The notes: generated by a model not told the origin, from the letters alone. DNA of 64,000 nt from Lytechinus variegatus (GCF_018143015.1 NC_054744.1:2563059-2627058), one strand, 5' to 3'. Positions 46,911 to 61,900 are shown, counted from the stretch's first letter. Program-made: numbers and translations.

Positions 46911-49900
46911 CTGGAGAAATGAAATAAAACAAATCATTTAAACTTGCTGTAAACACTACACGATCGATTGCGATCTGATTTTCAAAGAAATTAAAATAGC
47001 ATTTGATATAAACATTTCAACCCATAATGTCTGAATGATCAGTGTTCCGAATAATGAGATGAATACCAAAATAAAAATACCAGTCTATTCGACCCTCTCT
47101 GTAGGAATAAAAGCAAATTCAATGCCAAATCGTAATGATGTCATCATCAGCTGCAACTTGAAGCCGATTTTTGGAATTTACTGTGACCACAAGGCTTCTG
47201 TTTTGGGGGCAATATGCGAAACTTCAAATAAATTGATTTTTACTTCTCAGAAATTTAAAATTCAATCAAATGTATGATCCTTTTTTTTACATCGCATCAA
47301 GATCTGATAATTTGGTTTGCGCCCGGCATGATGCAATATAAAGTATGAGACTAGATTCAGTCTTGTACAGTGGCTGCGTCTTATTTGACAGTCTAGTCTC
47401 TGATGGTGTTATTTGTTAAAGTGTCAAATTTGAGTCTGTGTGAGCAGATTACACAAAGTGTCAAAGTAGAAGTCTGTGCTTGCAGAAACTACTGCATATT
47501 GTGGAGCGTTGCGGCCCAGTGGATTCGTCTCTGGACTTTGAAACAGAGGGTCATGGGTTCGAATCCCAGCCATAGCATAATTTCCTTCGGCAAGAAATTT
47601 ATCCACATTGTGCTGCACTCAACCCAGGTGAGGTGAATGGGTACCTGGCAGTGCATGTGGGCTGTAATCTTAGTATGGCTGCCAAGCTACAGCTGGGGTA
47701 ATAATATCCAAGTCCTTTGGAAGCACATAGAGACATTATTCATAATTGTGATATACGCTATACAAGAACTGTGTATTACTATTTTTATTTTATTATTATA
47801 TCACCCTTTAAAGAGAATTCCCTCTTTCACCTGTTTCCTCCAGCTCTAATGGCCTCGCTACCACCAGGACAACATCCCTCCTCTTGGTTTTCAGTTGACC
47901 CAGGGCCTGGTTGTGGCTAACATCCTTCAAGACTCGCCCATTGACCGATATTAGACGGTCGCCCCTCTGTATTCTCCCATCCCTGTCCGCTAGACCTCCG
48001 GGAATCACTTTATGGACCTAATAAGAATAGGAAATCAATTCAAACAATTTCATAAGAAGATTCATTGGCCACTACACGTACATATTATTGGAATTTCAGT
48101 TGATGATCAAGTATAATTCATATTACTGACCCTTTAGCAAAGCTTTATCCAGGCTTTGACTTTTGACAGCAAGAAGTTGAAATTTGAAAAAAAATTATTG
48201 TAAGAAAATGAATCCCTGTTTATTTCCTGGGGTCTGTAACACAACAATTAATGATCGATTGTGAAATTGATTGCATATGATGGTCAATGTAATCAATCCT
48301 AAAATGGGGTCCTTGGGAGTGCTTCATGAAAGGACTTTTTCAGACTTTTTATCCGAAAAGTCCCATTTTATCCAAAAGTTACCATAGGAACAGTGCTTTT
48401 CAGCCAATCAGAATCAAGGAAAGATGTCAGATCTGAAACTTGTCAGACAAACATGTTGATGAACAGGTCCCCTGGTTTCTCATTATGAGATATATATTCC
48501 ACAAAAAAGCTATTGTTTGAAAACATGAACAAATGAGATAAAATATGTGTAAGGCAGATGGGGGGTTGGTATGATCTCACCTAAAGTAATGTATACAGGG
48601 AAGGGACGCTGATGGGTCACTAGGGTTTTGAACCTATGACTGGTGCCATCAATAGTAACACAATAAACACCTATTAGATCATGAACTACTAAGAGACTGG
48701 TGAGTGTTCAGCATGATATTCTTGCACATACTGTCGCACACATACACATCTGAGAAAAATGTGTTTATTGAAAATCTCAATAATTGGTGCCCAAAATCAG
48801 AATTAACCTTTAAAGATAGCTAATCCTTACAAAAATCACATGATGAGCAGAATACGATCAACATCCGGGTAAACTACAATGATCATAGACCAAATGTTAA
48901 TTAGGGAATAACCGCCATAGGCCCAATTGATATTTATTGCGACTTGTTAACTTACTGTTACTTCTTGGACTTCTTGATCTATGCCTCCAGCGACTGTGAG
49001 TCCAAGACCCTGGTTTTCGTCATCCTTGTGGAGGACGATGACGGCGATGTCACTATCATCAGCCTCATCAAGGGATTGGTTGGCCTCCTCTATTAGCTTC
49101 TCTAGTTCTCCTGTCGAGAGTAGGATGGTGGAGTTGGAGCTCTCTGAGAAGGATCGCTCAAGGAGACCACGCTGCTGCAAACTGGCCTTCGTGTCATCTG
49201 CAGGAAAGAAAAGATTATCAGAGGCTTGGTTAAAGATTCATGTTTCAATGGTGAGGTAATGTGTAATGCGTTTACAAGTATTAAATCAAAAGGTCAGTCT
49301 ATATTCTTCAGGTTCCTAAATGCAATTGTGCCATTTTGCCTACAGGCTTCACAACGATCTGCTCCCAGCTCCTGAATAACTTTCATGACAAGGACTTGAA
49401 GTTGAAGTCTATCGCATTACCTGATGGCCCCCGCAACAGCAATAAGTTTATAATAGGAGAGTTTTAAAGGTAAAACAAACAATGTTCAGCAGAAACACAT
49501 GTACAGTAATAATAAAATCGATTACTGTCAAACAACAAGCGCTAACGTCTATATGTGTCTTCAAGTAAAGTCATCTTAGCAGACCACAAGACTGTTCTTG
49601 TTGTCACTGTGGTAGCAGAGCACTCCACATTAAGTTGCTTATCCCACCGCTGCCATCAGAAGTAACACGGCTAATCCTTCAGAGACACTCGCTATGACCT
49701 ACAGTCCTAATTTTTATGTCATGTATTGCTAAATGAAGATCCATTTTTGCATATCAATATTAAATAGCCCTTTTTTACAAAAACACAGTTTTAATAATAC
49801 ACAGTATTCAATTAGCTTTACTCTCTTTTTAGCTCTATGAATCCAACTTCTGAACCTGTAGCTTAATATGGCTACCATTACTGGGGGGGGGGCTTCTTCA

Positions 49901-52900
49901 GAACCATGGACCCTACTAAGAAAACATTTATGTAATGAGCCATGAGCATGGTGCGTTGCTATGTCAGTGCATACATTATCTTTATGTTATGCGTACTTGA
50001 AGCCCCCAGTTAGAAATTACCATGAAAACACCACCAAACCAAATTGGTGTATACAAGTAATCAACAATAAAATGCTCTTTAAATCTGAGAAAAAAGTGCC
50101 TGTATTATTTTTTAGCACTGGCTGGAAACATTTCGGCCTCTGTGACGCAACAAAATCTTTTGAACATACTTTGATAAACCTCGAGAAAAAAAAAGACAGT
50201 CCATAATACTGAAAGAGGAATTGTTGACATGCTGTCTGCAACATTTTCACCTCATATCCCCTTGCCATTCGTCATCAACGATATAAAACCCAAAGTTCCT
50301 TGACATTTTGCCTGGAGTCTATAAATCCACACAGCAAATGCCAGGGCTGATATTCCCCTCTTTCTCATCTGATGTTTACTTTGTATTGCATCACACATCA
50401 ACATCGCTAGCAATTGCCACCCGATGACACATCCCACCCGACGCTGACTCAAAAGGTCGACGATAAAAAAAAGAAAAGAAAGAAGGGGCCATGAATTCTC
50501 AGTTTCTGAATAATTAGAAGGATTATGATGAATACTGCAGCTCCTAGCTTCCATGAGATATGCATCACGATTCACTACTTGCACAGTCGGAGCAAAAAAT
50601 GGGTAAAACGATTCCAAGGGGATATAATCAATAAGATACAATTATGAAAATGTGTATTGATAATTTTGAGCTCATTTTAAATTCCCCTTTCCATAATCAA
50701 CTTTGTACACATAATGTCTTATTATGAGTCAACATGAACCACAAGCATGATAAGAATTAAATAACATATCATACAATGACCACTAAAAGGCATTGAGCGT
50801 ATTTACCTTTTCTCTTTCAACTTCCCACAATTCTATCAGTAACATCTGATTCACAGAACTTATTCATTCATTTATAATGACATCTGCTGGCTAGATTCTG
50901 ATTCGGTTGTCATTCTTCCAATTCCAAGAATTATTGATTTATTGGTCTCTCAATAGCTCATTTTAGGTTATATTCTGAATAAAATATTAAACTACATGTA
51001 CCAGTATATAAAATGGTATACATAATTCTATATAGCAACTGTGAAACAAAATAATATTTAGGAACCCAAAACGGGGGGGGGGGGGATTTACAAAGTGGGT
51101 ACCATACGCTTACAGCACATAAAAGGGGTTGTTGCTCACTATCAGGCATTGTACCTGCGTAAAATGAAAAGAGTACAAAATTGGCGAAAGCAGGGTATAG
51201 ATTTCAACTGCCTGATGTGCATGCTGGCACGTTAAAAGGGTACACATATATTTCATCCAAGTATCATAAAATAGAATAGTTGAGACACTATCTAAGGTTG
51301 GGAAAACTGACAAATAATTGATTAGGATACTCTTGATATTGAAGCAAGACCACTTGTTTACATGTACATGTAAGGTTGTCTTTAAAGTCTGCACATGAGT
51401 ATGTTGTGTCTACCTTGTAATTACAATGCCCCCTCCCCATCCCCACCCTGGCCCAACCCATCTCCCCCAACCCACCCACCCTGAAACAAAAGTAGGGTCC
51501 ACATTTTACCCTCATGTGAATATCAACAGCAGCTTTATTCGTTCCTTTTTCCTTGTCGATGCAGAGATTGTAGGGTTAGAATTGAAAAAGGCACTGAATG
51601 ATAATGTCACAGTTAAAAAAAATGGCTTAGAATTTCGACTTAACATCCTTCATATAGCCCAAAATATTTAAAGTGCATAGCATCGACACCAAACTTCAGA
51701 AATGATAAGAACCTATATCATGAACATTGATCATCATTATTCAAAAGTAATTTTATCTCCCTACATGTTCCCTCTGTATTTAATGTATTTCCTGGTGTAT
51801 GTAATATATACTAGTTATCAGTGAATGTACTGGATGATTGCTATCAGATATCAGAAGAGTGTTTCACATAACATCTCACAATCATTTTCACTGACTAATC
51901 TGCTATCAGCCAATCATATGCAAGGATTTCAGTAGCTTATAACATCTGGAAGTGAAAAATCACTGACATAAATCTTCATGACACACTACCCAGATATCAG
52001 AGTGTAACCTTAGATTCTAAGAATAGACGATACATGACCTCAGATACAGGCTGTATTGAATTGAAATGAGAATTGTCCTGGTAGTACCCAATGATTTACA
52101 GTACACTGTATAAACTATTCAAAGTTAAGTAAGGGAAAACATGTCACTATTCACATTCATTTTTAGATCATATGAATTTATGCTCCCTAAAACATCATGA
52201 TATTAAGGAACATAAAGATGTGCTTTACTGGATAAAGTTAACATTCTTATATCATTATCAAAACCTCAATATACATTGAGGTTGCCTGTTCAAAATGAAA
52301 TATCTGCATATTTTTGTTGTTTTTATATAAAACCCCCTCTGCAAGCATGAAACAGGCTGATGAAAGTTCACAATATTATAATGTTAGTATGTAGCTATAT
52401 AACTCTAGTACAGAATGAATAATGGGATATTAGACAATTTCTAACATATCCAATTATTCAATGTGCAATAGTTTATAATCAAAAGGTCATTTCAAATATT
52501 AATACTAGTATAGCTAAAAACAATACCAAGAGAGTGCAAGATGCCAAATTACAATTCTAACAGCTACTAAATAAACTTTTGTTATATTTAATCAAGTAAT
52601 ATGGACATTACCGACCTTTACCAAAGATTTATATGGGCTTAAAAGATTTGGAGGTTGGAAGTCAGATGATTTGGGTAAAATTTGCAAAAGCTATATAATA
52701 TGATAAATACACAAAAGAATGAATAGGTAAGGACAGATGAAGATGTCTGTATTCTATCAAAAAGCAATTTTATATGTATTATTTCCTGTACGCAATATCA
52801 AGTAAAGCCTATCACTCTATTTTAACATGTAATTGTAAACACCGTTGGAAAAATGAATTAGTGAATAAATCGAAAAATATATAGAAAATAAATGAATGAC

Positions 52901-55900
52901 TAAAATTTAAATGAAAAAAAAAGAAGAATGATTTGAAACTATCGGAAACACTCTATTCTTATATCTGATTGACATCACATGTCTATGAAACAATGAATTG
53001 ATGAATAAATAAAAAAAATAATAAATGACTAAAATCTAAATGAAAACAAAAGAATGATTTAAAATCGGAAACAAGAAAATAATGTATTCATAATGAATGG
53101 ATTATACTCTCAAATACACTCAATATGAATTTTGCTAAATCATTTCCATACTTTTAGGCCTATAAAAAAACCCATCACTCATGACTTCTCAAAGTACTCC
53201 GACTCACTTGATCCTAATCTAAAATAGGATCCTGATTGCTAAGTTTTCTTTGAAAGTGTTGTTGGGTAAGGCTCCCTGAAGTCTATGCGATAATCTGACT
53301 ATAATATAAAGAGTCAAACAAGCAACAACAAAAAGTATCCTCCCCCTTCTCCATTCCTTTCAAAATAGCCTTTTAAGCAAAATTATTTGGCAGGAAAGTT
53401 CTTGCTGCACACAATGCCTTTAGTATCTATTTCTGAAAACTGAAAATGCTTGAATGATCATGCGTTTAAGACACAATTGTTGCTTCTTAAAGTAGGAAAT
53501 ACCAAGTTTTCAAGAAAAAAAATTAGAGTACTGGTAAATAAGAGTGCTCACTAAACCATGTCATGATTTCTCTGTCTAATGCTCCGTACGATAACATAAT
53601 GATACATGTTAATGCAAAAGACATGTCAATTTTTTTTTAAATTAGCTCAGCAGAATTTACATCGCAAAAGTTAGGAAGTAAGAAAAACTTTTGTTCACTC
53701 AATTTTGGATTGAATATACAACATTATGTGGTCGCTCTTGCATGACTTGACATGTAATGGCAGATCTATATCATTTTTAAAGAAATACACTTTAAAGATC
53801 ACCAACCTGTGTATAAACACTGGGCTTTACTTGTTAAAAAGTCTCAAATATTTGTTGTTACACATTTATTTGTGGAACCTTATACATTTGCATACCACCG
53901 AAGCACCTACTACATGCATGTAATTGGGATATGTAAGCAAATATCAATATTTACTTATTTCACTGAAAACATGGGGAACTTTTTATGGATCTTGTGATCT
54001 ATGATTTTACTGACTAATTTTTACTGACCCAATCAGATGCAAGGAATTTAGTAGCTTTAATAGTTAAAACAATATTCAACGGAAATCACTATTTGTTTTA
54101 TGAAATTTTCCTGTGTTTGCATCTCCACTCGAACATAAAACCGGTACCGAAAAGATTTCAAACTTTGATATATATGCCTCTTTGTCCACAAAATAAAAGT
54201 TGAATCAACATTAAAGAAAATGAAATTATGAAATGCTTACAATAGAAGCCAAAATCATTCCACCAATTGTGCGACTGTAGAGCTGGTAGGGTCTGCAAAG
54301 ACTGCATTCTAATCTCTTTCCACCGTCAAAACAATCATTCACAAGATTAAAAAGTCTTGAACAATACTAAAATTGTAGTTCCCTTGCAGATTCAGGTCAA
54401 AAGTCTCAGCACAAAAGAAACAAGCTTGTCCTCTCAAAACAATGAAGATTTCCAAGTGGAGCTGTGAGAAAGGACTAGTATCTAAAATAAATGTAATGTG
54501 GGTCTAACAGTGTGCAAACTCCTTGAAGTTTTGAACAGCTTCTCCTCGTTTTAGCAGTTTATTTTCCAATCCAGGTCCAAACAATGAGGGAAAGCAAGCT
54601 ATTGAAGTTCTATATATCTCAGATCTGAACGAACAATTTCCATAATGACCCCAAGGACTTTTTCCAAAACGACACTTATTCTTTAGTTTGTTGAATGCTC
54701 ATCCCCTTTCCAAGTAAGGCACTACACGCTCTCTTCCCCAGCCTTCTAAACTGCGGTACACTCCAGATACCTTGAAAGGATTGCTCCACGCTGACTGCTT
54801 CTGTGGAGCCCTTTGCTCTCTTCTGTTGAATGTATTAATAACCCCAAGCTAGCGAGTGAGCCGCAATCTTTTATTCTCAAATCTTTTATTCTCCAACACC
54901 AGACTGCGGTATCAATGATTGTCGAGTTCCTGTGTGTGTCGGCACACAAGCTGTTCGAAGCTTATCTCTACATAGTCTACTGAACAGTCATTAAGGTCTT
55001 TCTGTTCCTCATCCTCTCTCTCTATTCTCTATGACTTGCTTTGATTTATGACTCTAAATCTTATTTTAATAATATGTATCAAGACATAGAGCTATTCCAA
55101 CTGTAATTAATTCCAACCACTCCAGTAGAAATATAGAAACGAAAGTTCAATTCAAATCAGTCCAATAGAAAACAAAACAAAATGAATCATGCACCCCATC
55201 ACCCATTACAATAGAATAAAGATGTATAACATCTATTTTCCCTATTCCTATTTCTGCTTTTACTAGAATCCAATGAAGACGTATGAGGATCTTTTGTAAT
55301 TTAAGTGGACTCTTTTTAATTATGCGCCTTTCATGAGGGCCATTAATCAATGAACATTAATCATTCATTAATTAACCACATCATTTTATCACCTGTTGTA
55401 TTAAAGTACACCATAGTTTCACATTTTTGATGTACATACCCAATTATTGACAAATAGGAGAAGATAAAGAGTGCTGTTATTATCTTCCCCAAATTAATGA
55501 TATTTTTCTTTCTAAGGCTTGAAGAAATATTATAGATCTGCAGTTTAGCAGTAAACTAAATTGCTTCCTCCCTTCATTTACCCTCCCTCCCTTCCCTAAA
55601 GCTCAAATGATGAATAAATTTGTCTGCAAATTTACAGAATAGACTTGATTAGGAAAAAAATGTTTTTCGCACTTCGATCTATAAATATTATTTAAAAAAA
55701 ACATGAATGCTAATATTGAGCATTAAACACTAATATTTAATAAACGTTGTCAATATCTTATTGTTGTTTGCTAGAAATAATAGAAGTGGTCATTTCGTAA
55801 GATAATATATAGATTTAGACTATACAATCATGTAAGGCTTGTACTATACAGCCTACTACAGTAATTGAATTCTGCATTTTTAAAATGCACTCAAGATAGG

Positions 55901-58900
55901 TCCGTAATAACAAATTTCTTTGTACTACTCATGAAGTACTTTATAAAACTCATCTATTTGGTACTACTAAATTGCTTGAAGTTCTTTGACAAAATACATC
56001 CGGTCAAACCATCACTCCCCTGAGTAATAAATAAATACAATGACGAAAGGGAAACGGGCAAGCACAGGAAAAAACAGTTATACCTCATACAAGTTCATTT
56101 CCTCAATTTGATTTTATTTATAGTTCAGTTCATGAGGCCAATTATCATAATGAATTGAGCTCTTAACTGGACACTCCTGCATTTGATTAATGTAGGGTGT
56201 GAAAACATCAACAATAGACAACTTCCTTTTCGCTTCTTAGAGATCTTTGACCGAGGCTGTATCAAAACAACTTTCATAAACTTTCCCTTCATTACATAAT
56301 TCATTATGCTATAATGAACTAGACAATATCTTAAATTACAAAACAAATCATAGCATGTTAACCATGGAAATTAAACATAATGGAGGTGTTGGGATCATCT
56401 TCAAGCGAATAAGCTATTTAGTTAATTAGTTCTAAAGGGCAATTCCATAGAATATGTAAACCCAAGCCCATATACATGAGACCTGCATGGAATTTTCTGT
56501 CTCTAATTTTTGGTTCTGACAGTCTGTATAGTGTTCTCAATGGACCATGACTTGGTGAGTTTATGATGTGAAGTAAGACTTGAGAAAAATGGGGGTCGGA
56601 CATACAAAAAGGTTGATTATTTGACGGAATTGCCCTAAAACAACTATTTGCAAATAACCTATCATATTTTTCTCCAACTGGATAGGTACTCAATCAATAT
56701 AGTTAATTTCTAAAAGATATCATACAAGCTTGCCTGGTATACCGATCAGCAATCATGCAACTCTTACAAAAGGATCCAGAGCATAGACCGGGTGACACAA
56801 CTTAAAGGTTATGTTAATTTCAGTGGGCAAGCTTCAATTACATAGTCCACTCTTAACTAATTGGCTATCGTTTGACCAGTTGCCAAATACCTCATAGGAC
56901 TGACCACTTTGTTATTCTCTTAATGGGGAAAATAAGTATGTTTTAAAATAGCATATTAATAATCATGCTGATCTCAGTGATAACAAAAATCAATATTCTT
57001 GTTTATAACTGCCAATGAACTTCATCTGCTCATGCGCAAATTGTAATGGTTTATTAATAGCTCAATCTTGGAAGGGGTGGACTAAAGTGGATAATGATGA
57101 TAAACACTGCCCACAGCAACTTTTCTTTTTACAATACATTGCTATGCTAGATATATTAGTTATTTGATTATTCAGTTATAGATTGCAGTGATTATATCGT
57201 GCATGTTCAAATCTATTTTAATAACAACATCCTCCCTCAAAAACAAAAAAGCTACAAAAAAAAAACATCCTCTTTTCTACATCCTACAAGGTAAATTTCC
57301 CTGATAATAAAGCCCTATGTTATTCAGTGGTTTTTAATTACTTCCTGAATCAAAGGGGAAAAACAGAAATTGGAAATTTGAAAAAAAAATGGAACAAAAC
57401 ATTAAGAATAGATGACAATTTCCTTGCACAGAGAGATAACATGATTACTTCAAAACCTGTAATCTAAAAGTGAAATAGCAGGTTGTATTTGGTGAACAAA
57501 TGTATTTTCTCACTGAACAAATGTATTTTCTCTCTCAATAAACCTTTTAGCAATGGTTTCATGACCAAATTAAGTCTGAAAAATAGATATTTGCAACGGA
57601 TGCTTCTAACAACTATCTTTTTAAGATCCAATGTGGATGTTATGTAACATCGGCATGCTTCATGCTGGCCCTCCATATTTAGAAGGTAACTCTTATTTTG
57701 GATTTTTTTCTTTCCATTTTTCCAATTCATTAAAACAGATGGGCATTATGACATCATCAAAACATATGCATGAGTGTATTATGATCAAGTTCCGTCAGGA
57801 ATATCATGAAATAAGGAAAACAACAAGGTCATAAAAGCCAGCTAAACAATGAATTCTTGACTGTATATATGGAAAAGGTCACTGCTACAGTATGAAAATC
57901 TCAGAGATTATGTTATGAATGGACGTATGACGTCAATTTTGTCTGCGCTATGCACGAGTAACCTAGTCACGGTTGAGTGGTTGCAAAGGTCCACTTGTGA
58001 TTGTATGACGACATGATCCTCATGCTGTGGGACCAATTAGTGAGCATCAATCTGTTATTCCGACATGCTTCACCAAATATGGATTATTCGCCTCCAGCAT
58101 GATAACACCGGAAGTGAGGGTAACACCATTCATGACATGCTGATGCTCCCTCATTCATAGTTTTGGAGGGGGTAGAAAGAGAGACCTTATCCATGTTTCA
58201 AGTTTTGTTTGGATTAACATGCAGATTTTCCATCAGAATAATTGTCGCCGGAGCAAATGTCATGGGACCTTATTTTCCATTTCTGGGGGGTGTTTCACAA
58301 AGAGTTAACAAAAAGTATGAGCCTGTTCTCATTACACTTTCTAAAACTAGTTTACTGGAAACTGATTCAGAAAACTGGAAGATCACTTTGCTAGCGTTCC
58401 CATTTAATCACATAAAAGTGATTTTCAAAATCACTTCACGTAAATCGATCTTGTTGCTATGGAAATGCTCTCAGTGGGGTGACACATTTCGCTCGAAATT
58501 CTAAACCGCAGGGTAGGCATTCTACACCTGTCGTGTGGAGTAGCGCACTCAAAATGTGCGAAGAATGCTCCCCAAAGAACAGTTGTGTCCTCAGTCCTCA
58601 CTTACGCTAAAACCAATTTAACGAAGCAAAGCGATCTTGAAAACTACATCGCGAGGTGGTTTTCCGAACCAGTTTGGAAGATCGCTTCGACCGTTCTCAC
58701 TACACGTTAAACTAGTTTCCAATGAACTAGTAACCAGTAAACTAGTTTTAGGAAGGTAGTGAGAACGGTGTCTAAGACTTAGGGTGTGTTTATGCTTCCA
58801 TTGAGAGGACAGAATCAGCGATTTCAAACGTCGATTCAAAACGCCGATCGTAAACGTGGTTCTGAGAGTGCTGTTTATGCTTAACTTTTCTGAGCAAATC

Positions 58901-61900
58901 ATGATCTCCAGCTGGCTTTCGCATTGTAAAACGAGGTCAAATTGGGCGCGCCTTTTTTCGAAAGTTTTTTTCCGATTGTTGTTATTACGTGGAGATAAGC
59001 AAGGAGCAATATCGCCCGCGGATTTTCATCTCACCGGAAGCATGTACCAAATTACGTCATTTAAACATGTTTACGATCGCGGTTGTGTTTATGCTTCCCC
59101 AGAAAGCCTGATTCTAGTCAAACGACGTTTACAGACGCACCTTTTTGTGAGTTTATGATCGGCGTTTTGAAACAGCGTTTAAATGAAAGTAAGCATGGAC
59201 GCAACCGTGTTTTGGACTAACCATGTTTGGAAACGCTGATTCTGGCCTGAAAAGTGGAAGCATAAACACGGCCTTAGAGTTGCACTTAAATGTCCAGTTT
59301 CATGCCCTACAAAAAACATCACTGCATTGGTCAAATCATGCTAAGAGGATGCACGCTACTGCACTAAATCTTTGTGACCCCCCCCCCGTTCAATTCCGTA
59401 GCCTTAAGAAAAGGAGATTCAAACATTTCACTGAAGACTTCATCATGACAAACATCAAATGTTGACAAACAGTCATTATGCTATTCCATAATATGAGCCC
59501 AACTGGTCAATAGCAAAAACTATACCATGTTACTAGTTGTGTCATGGCAATGATATCCATGAATGAATGGATGTGGGCGAAGTTCATCATACATGTACGA
59601 AATTGCTTGTCTTAGAATCTGAGGAATATGCCTCGAGTAGAGACCAACATGCACATCATCATCTAAGTTGCAGATTACTTCCTGAAAAGCATCCTACATG
59701 CATGGGGAATGAGAAATCCTAATGACTGCAAAGAAGAAAGAGAAGACCTATCCCTGATTTTGATACCCAACTGATTTTTCCAGAATGTCTTCTTGCTACT
59801 GCTGAGAATTTTTCTTGAGTTTTTGCAATTTTTTATACCCTTTTTGACTTTCCCTGATGACTTTTTGAATACCTTAAGTTCATAATCTGGGTTATGCACC
59901 TGAGAATATTACACATTTTTATTCTCTTCACTATAAAAGCATGAAGAAAATGCACAGGATCCATCAGAAACTAACAAAATAAACAATATTGGTATAACTT
60001 TGGTCTTCCCATAATTTTAGCACAAAGTTGAACCATGGCCTAGGTTGAATTGAATTCAAGGTTGGGCTTATCTGATATTACCAGTCAATGTGCTAGTCAG
60101 AATGCATGAGACATTTATATAAAAGAGTAAATGAAAAAAGAAAGAAAACATACATAGATTCCCATCACCTGACATTTATGAACAATACTCTCACCTTGAA
60201 AGAGATACTTTCATTTTACTGATTCACTGATTAAATGTCAGCCTTTCTCATTACACTTGGTAATATGCAAGGTGTTTAATAGATCAAAACAGAGGGTGCA
60301 ACATGTCAAACTCCCACACACTTGCTCAATATAGTAAGGTGGATTATCAGGGGCTTAGTAATGATGATAGGCCTGACATTTTCTGTGCCCTTATGGGTTC
60401 AACATGGGGTCCAAGGATTAGCAGAAAAATTATAAAAAGTGTAATTCTCCTTTTTATGTATTGTACTATTTTTTCATTCAATTATCAAATATTAATTCAT
60501 TGATTAATTTTTTTTCGGGGGGGGGGGGCAATCTTTTAATTTCTTGACCTAGTTGCATTGATGTATGGACTGTAGTGCCAGAAATAATTTGCATTTAATA
60601 CATTTTGAACACAACTCTATGACTCTTTCATGTTGCAAAAGGACACATATTCAGCATACAAACTATTATATCATTTTGTTCATGGGAATTTTGCAAGACA
60701 CTCTATTAATCTTAAAAACTAGTTCCACTGATGGTTTGCTGAAAAGGTTTAGTCAGCAGTCATTCTATCATTGGCTTCTTAACTTCTTTTGAATGATACA
60801 TGTTTATCAGGATCCGAGTATTTATTTAATTGATTCATTTTATCAACAATGTACTGCTCAACATTTTTATCTCTTATTGTCTTTGAGTCATTACAAAGAT
60901 TCTTATTGTTGATGCATACAAGGCCTAATGCATATTATCACTAAACTCAGGTCTGCATATATTGACTTTGGGTATTCAGTCAGACAATGTTCCCTGATAA
61001 TTCTGGAGTAGGGGAGACCGGGGTTAGTTGGAACTTGGGGTAAGTTGAAACATTGTAATTTTATTTAACACCTGTAAAATAAATTTATACAATACTGCCC
61101 TCAATTTATTGCTATTAATAACACAACAGTGTTGAATTATTATTGCAATAAATTGAGGGCAGTATTGTCTAAATTTATTTTACAGGTGTTAAATAAAATT
61201 ACAATGTTTCAACTTACCCCGGTCTCCCCTACATTGTGTAATGGAATAGCTATTCCTGTAAAATTGTAAAAAATAAAATAAAAAGAGGGGGGGGGTCTAA
61301 ATGCATGTGAGCGTGAATTTCAAAAGTTCGAATTTTGTGAACTATTTGGTTCAGAACAACAATAACCAAGGTGACGATTCTAACAACAATACCTCATCAA
61401 TCCTGATGTACATCATATGCAGTGGAATTGGAGTATACATATTGTTTTGCTTTCAGTATCTCTTGCTACTTTTGTTTATATTAAACCTTTTTGATGAGAA
61501 TACTGTTTAGGCTTTTGATATTCAAGTTGCAATATACATTACATCCAAGATTAGATCTACTTGTGATTAACATGCGGGTATCTCAAATGCACAAAAATCT
61601 TATTTTTGAAAAGTGCATACACAGAGATTCCTCGGTCGTGGATAGTTAGCCAGAGTCTGAATCTGTCTGGTCAAAATCATTCTGCATTGGTCCCTTTCAT
61701 CCCATTTCAAATTTTACCAAAACTATTATATAATAACCACCTCTTCCCTTGAAACCAAGGAATCAATCACTCACCATCTAAGAACAGACACCAACAACCT
61801 GAAAATATTGTGCAGATTATTCTTAGCTACCTGTCCTACCTGCAACCATGGACTACTAGCAACCTACTTAAAGCCAATATGTAGTGTACCAAGCACACCC

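Larger units (their letters stand above)
58285..59360. mobile_element. MITE (TGTTTCACAAAGAGTTAA family) interrupted by two other elements
   Basis: The outer element begins GGGGTGTTTCACAAAGAGTT at 58285 and resumes at 59274 with TTAGAGTTGCACTTAAATGT, ACATCACTGCATTGGTCAAA, matching the uninterrupted copy at 38708-38850. Between these lie element X (about 58319-58771) and element Y (58782-59273). Confidence 0.75.

Noticed and set aside
47502..47580. Functional tRNA gene with a perfect B box
   Set aside because: The acceptor stem does not pair, the anticodon loop is too large, and SINE body and tail follow directly.
50252..50641. 129-codon minus-strand open frame in the large PDZ intron
   Set aside because: No domain or family resemblance, no convincing splice sites in a matching phase.
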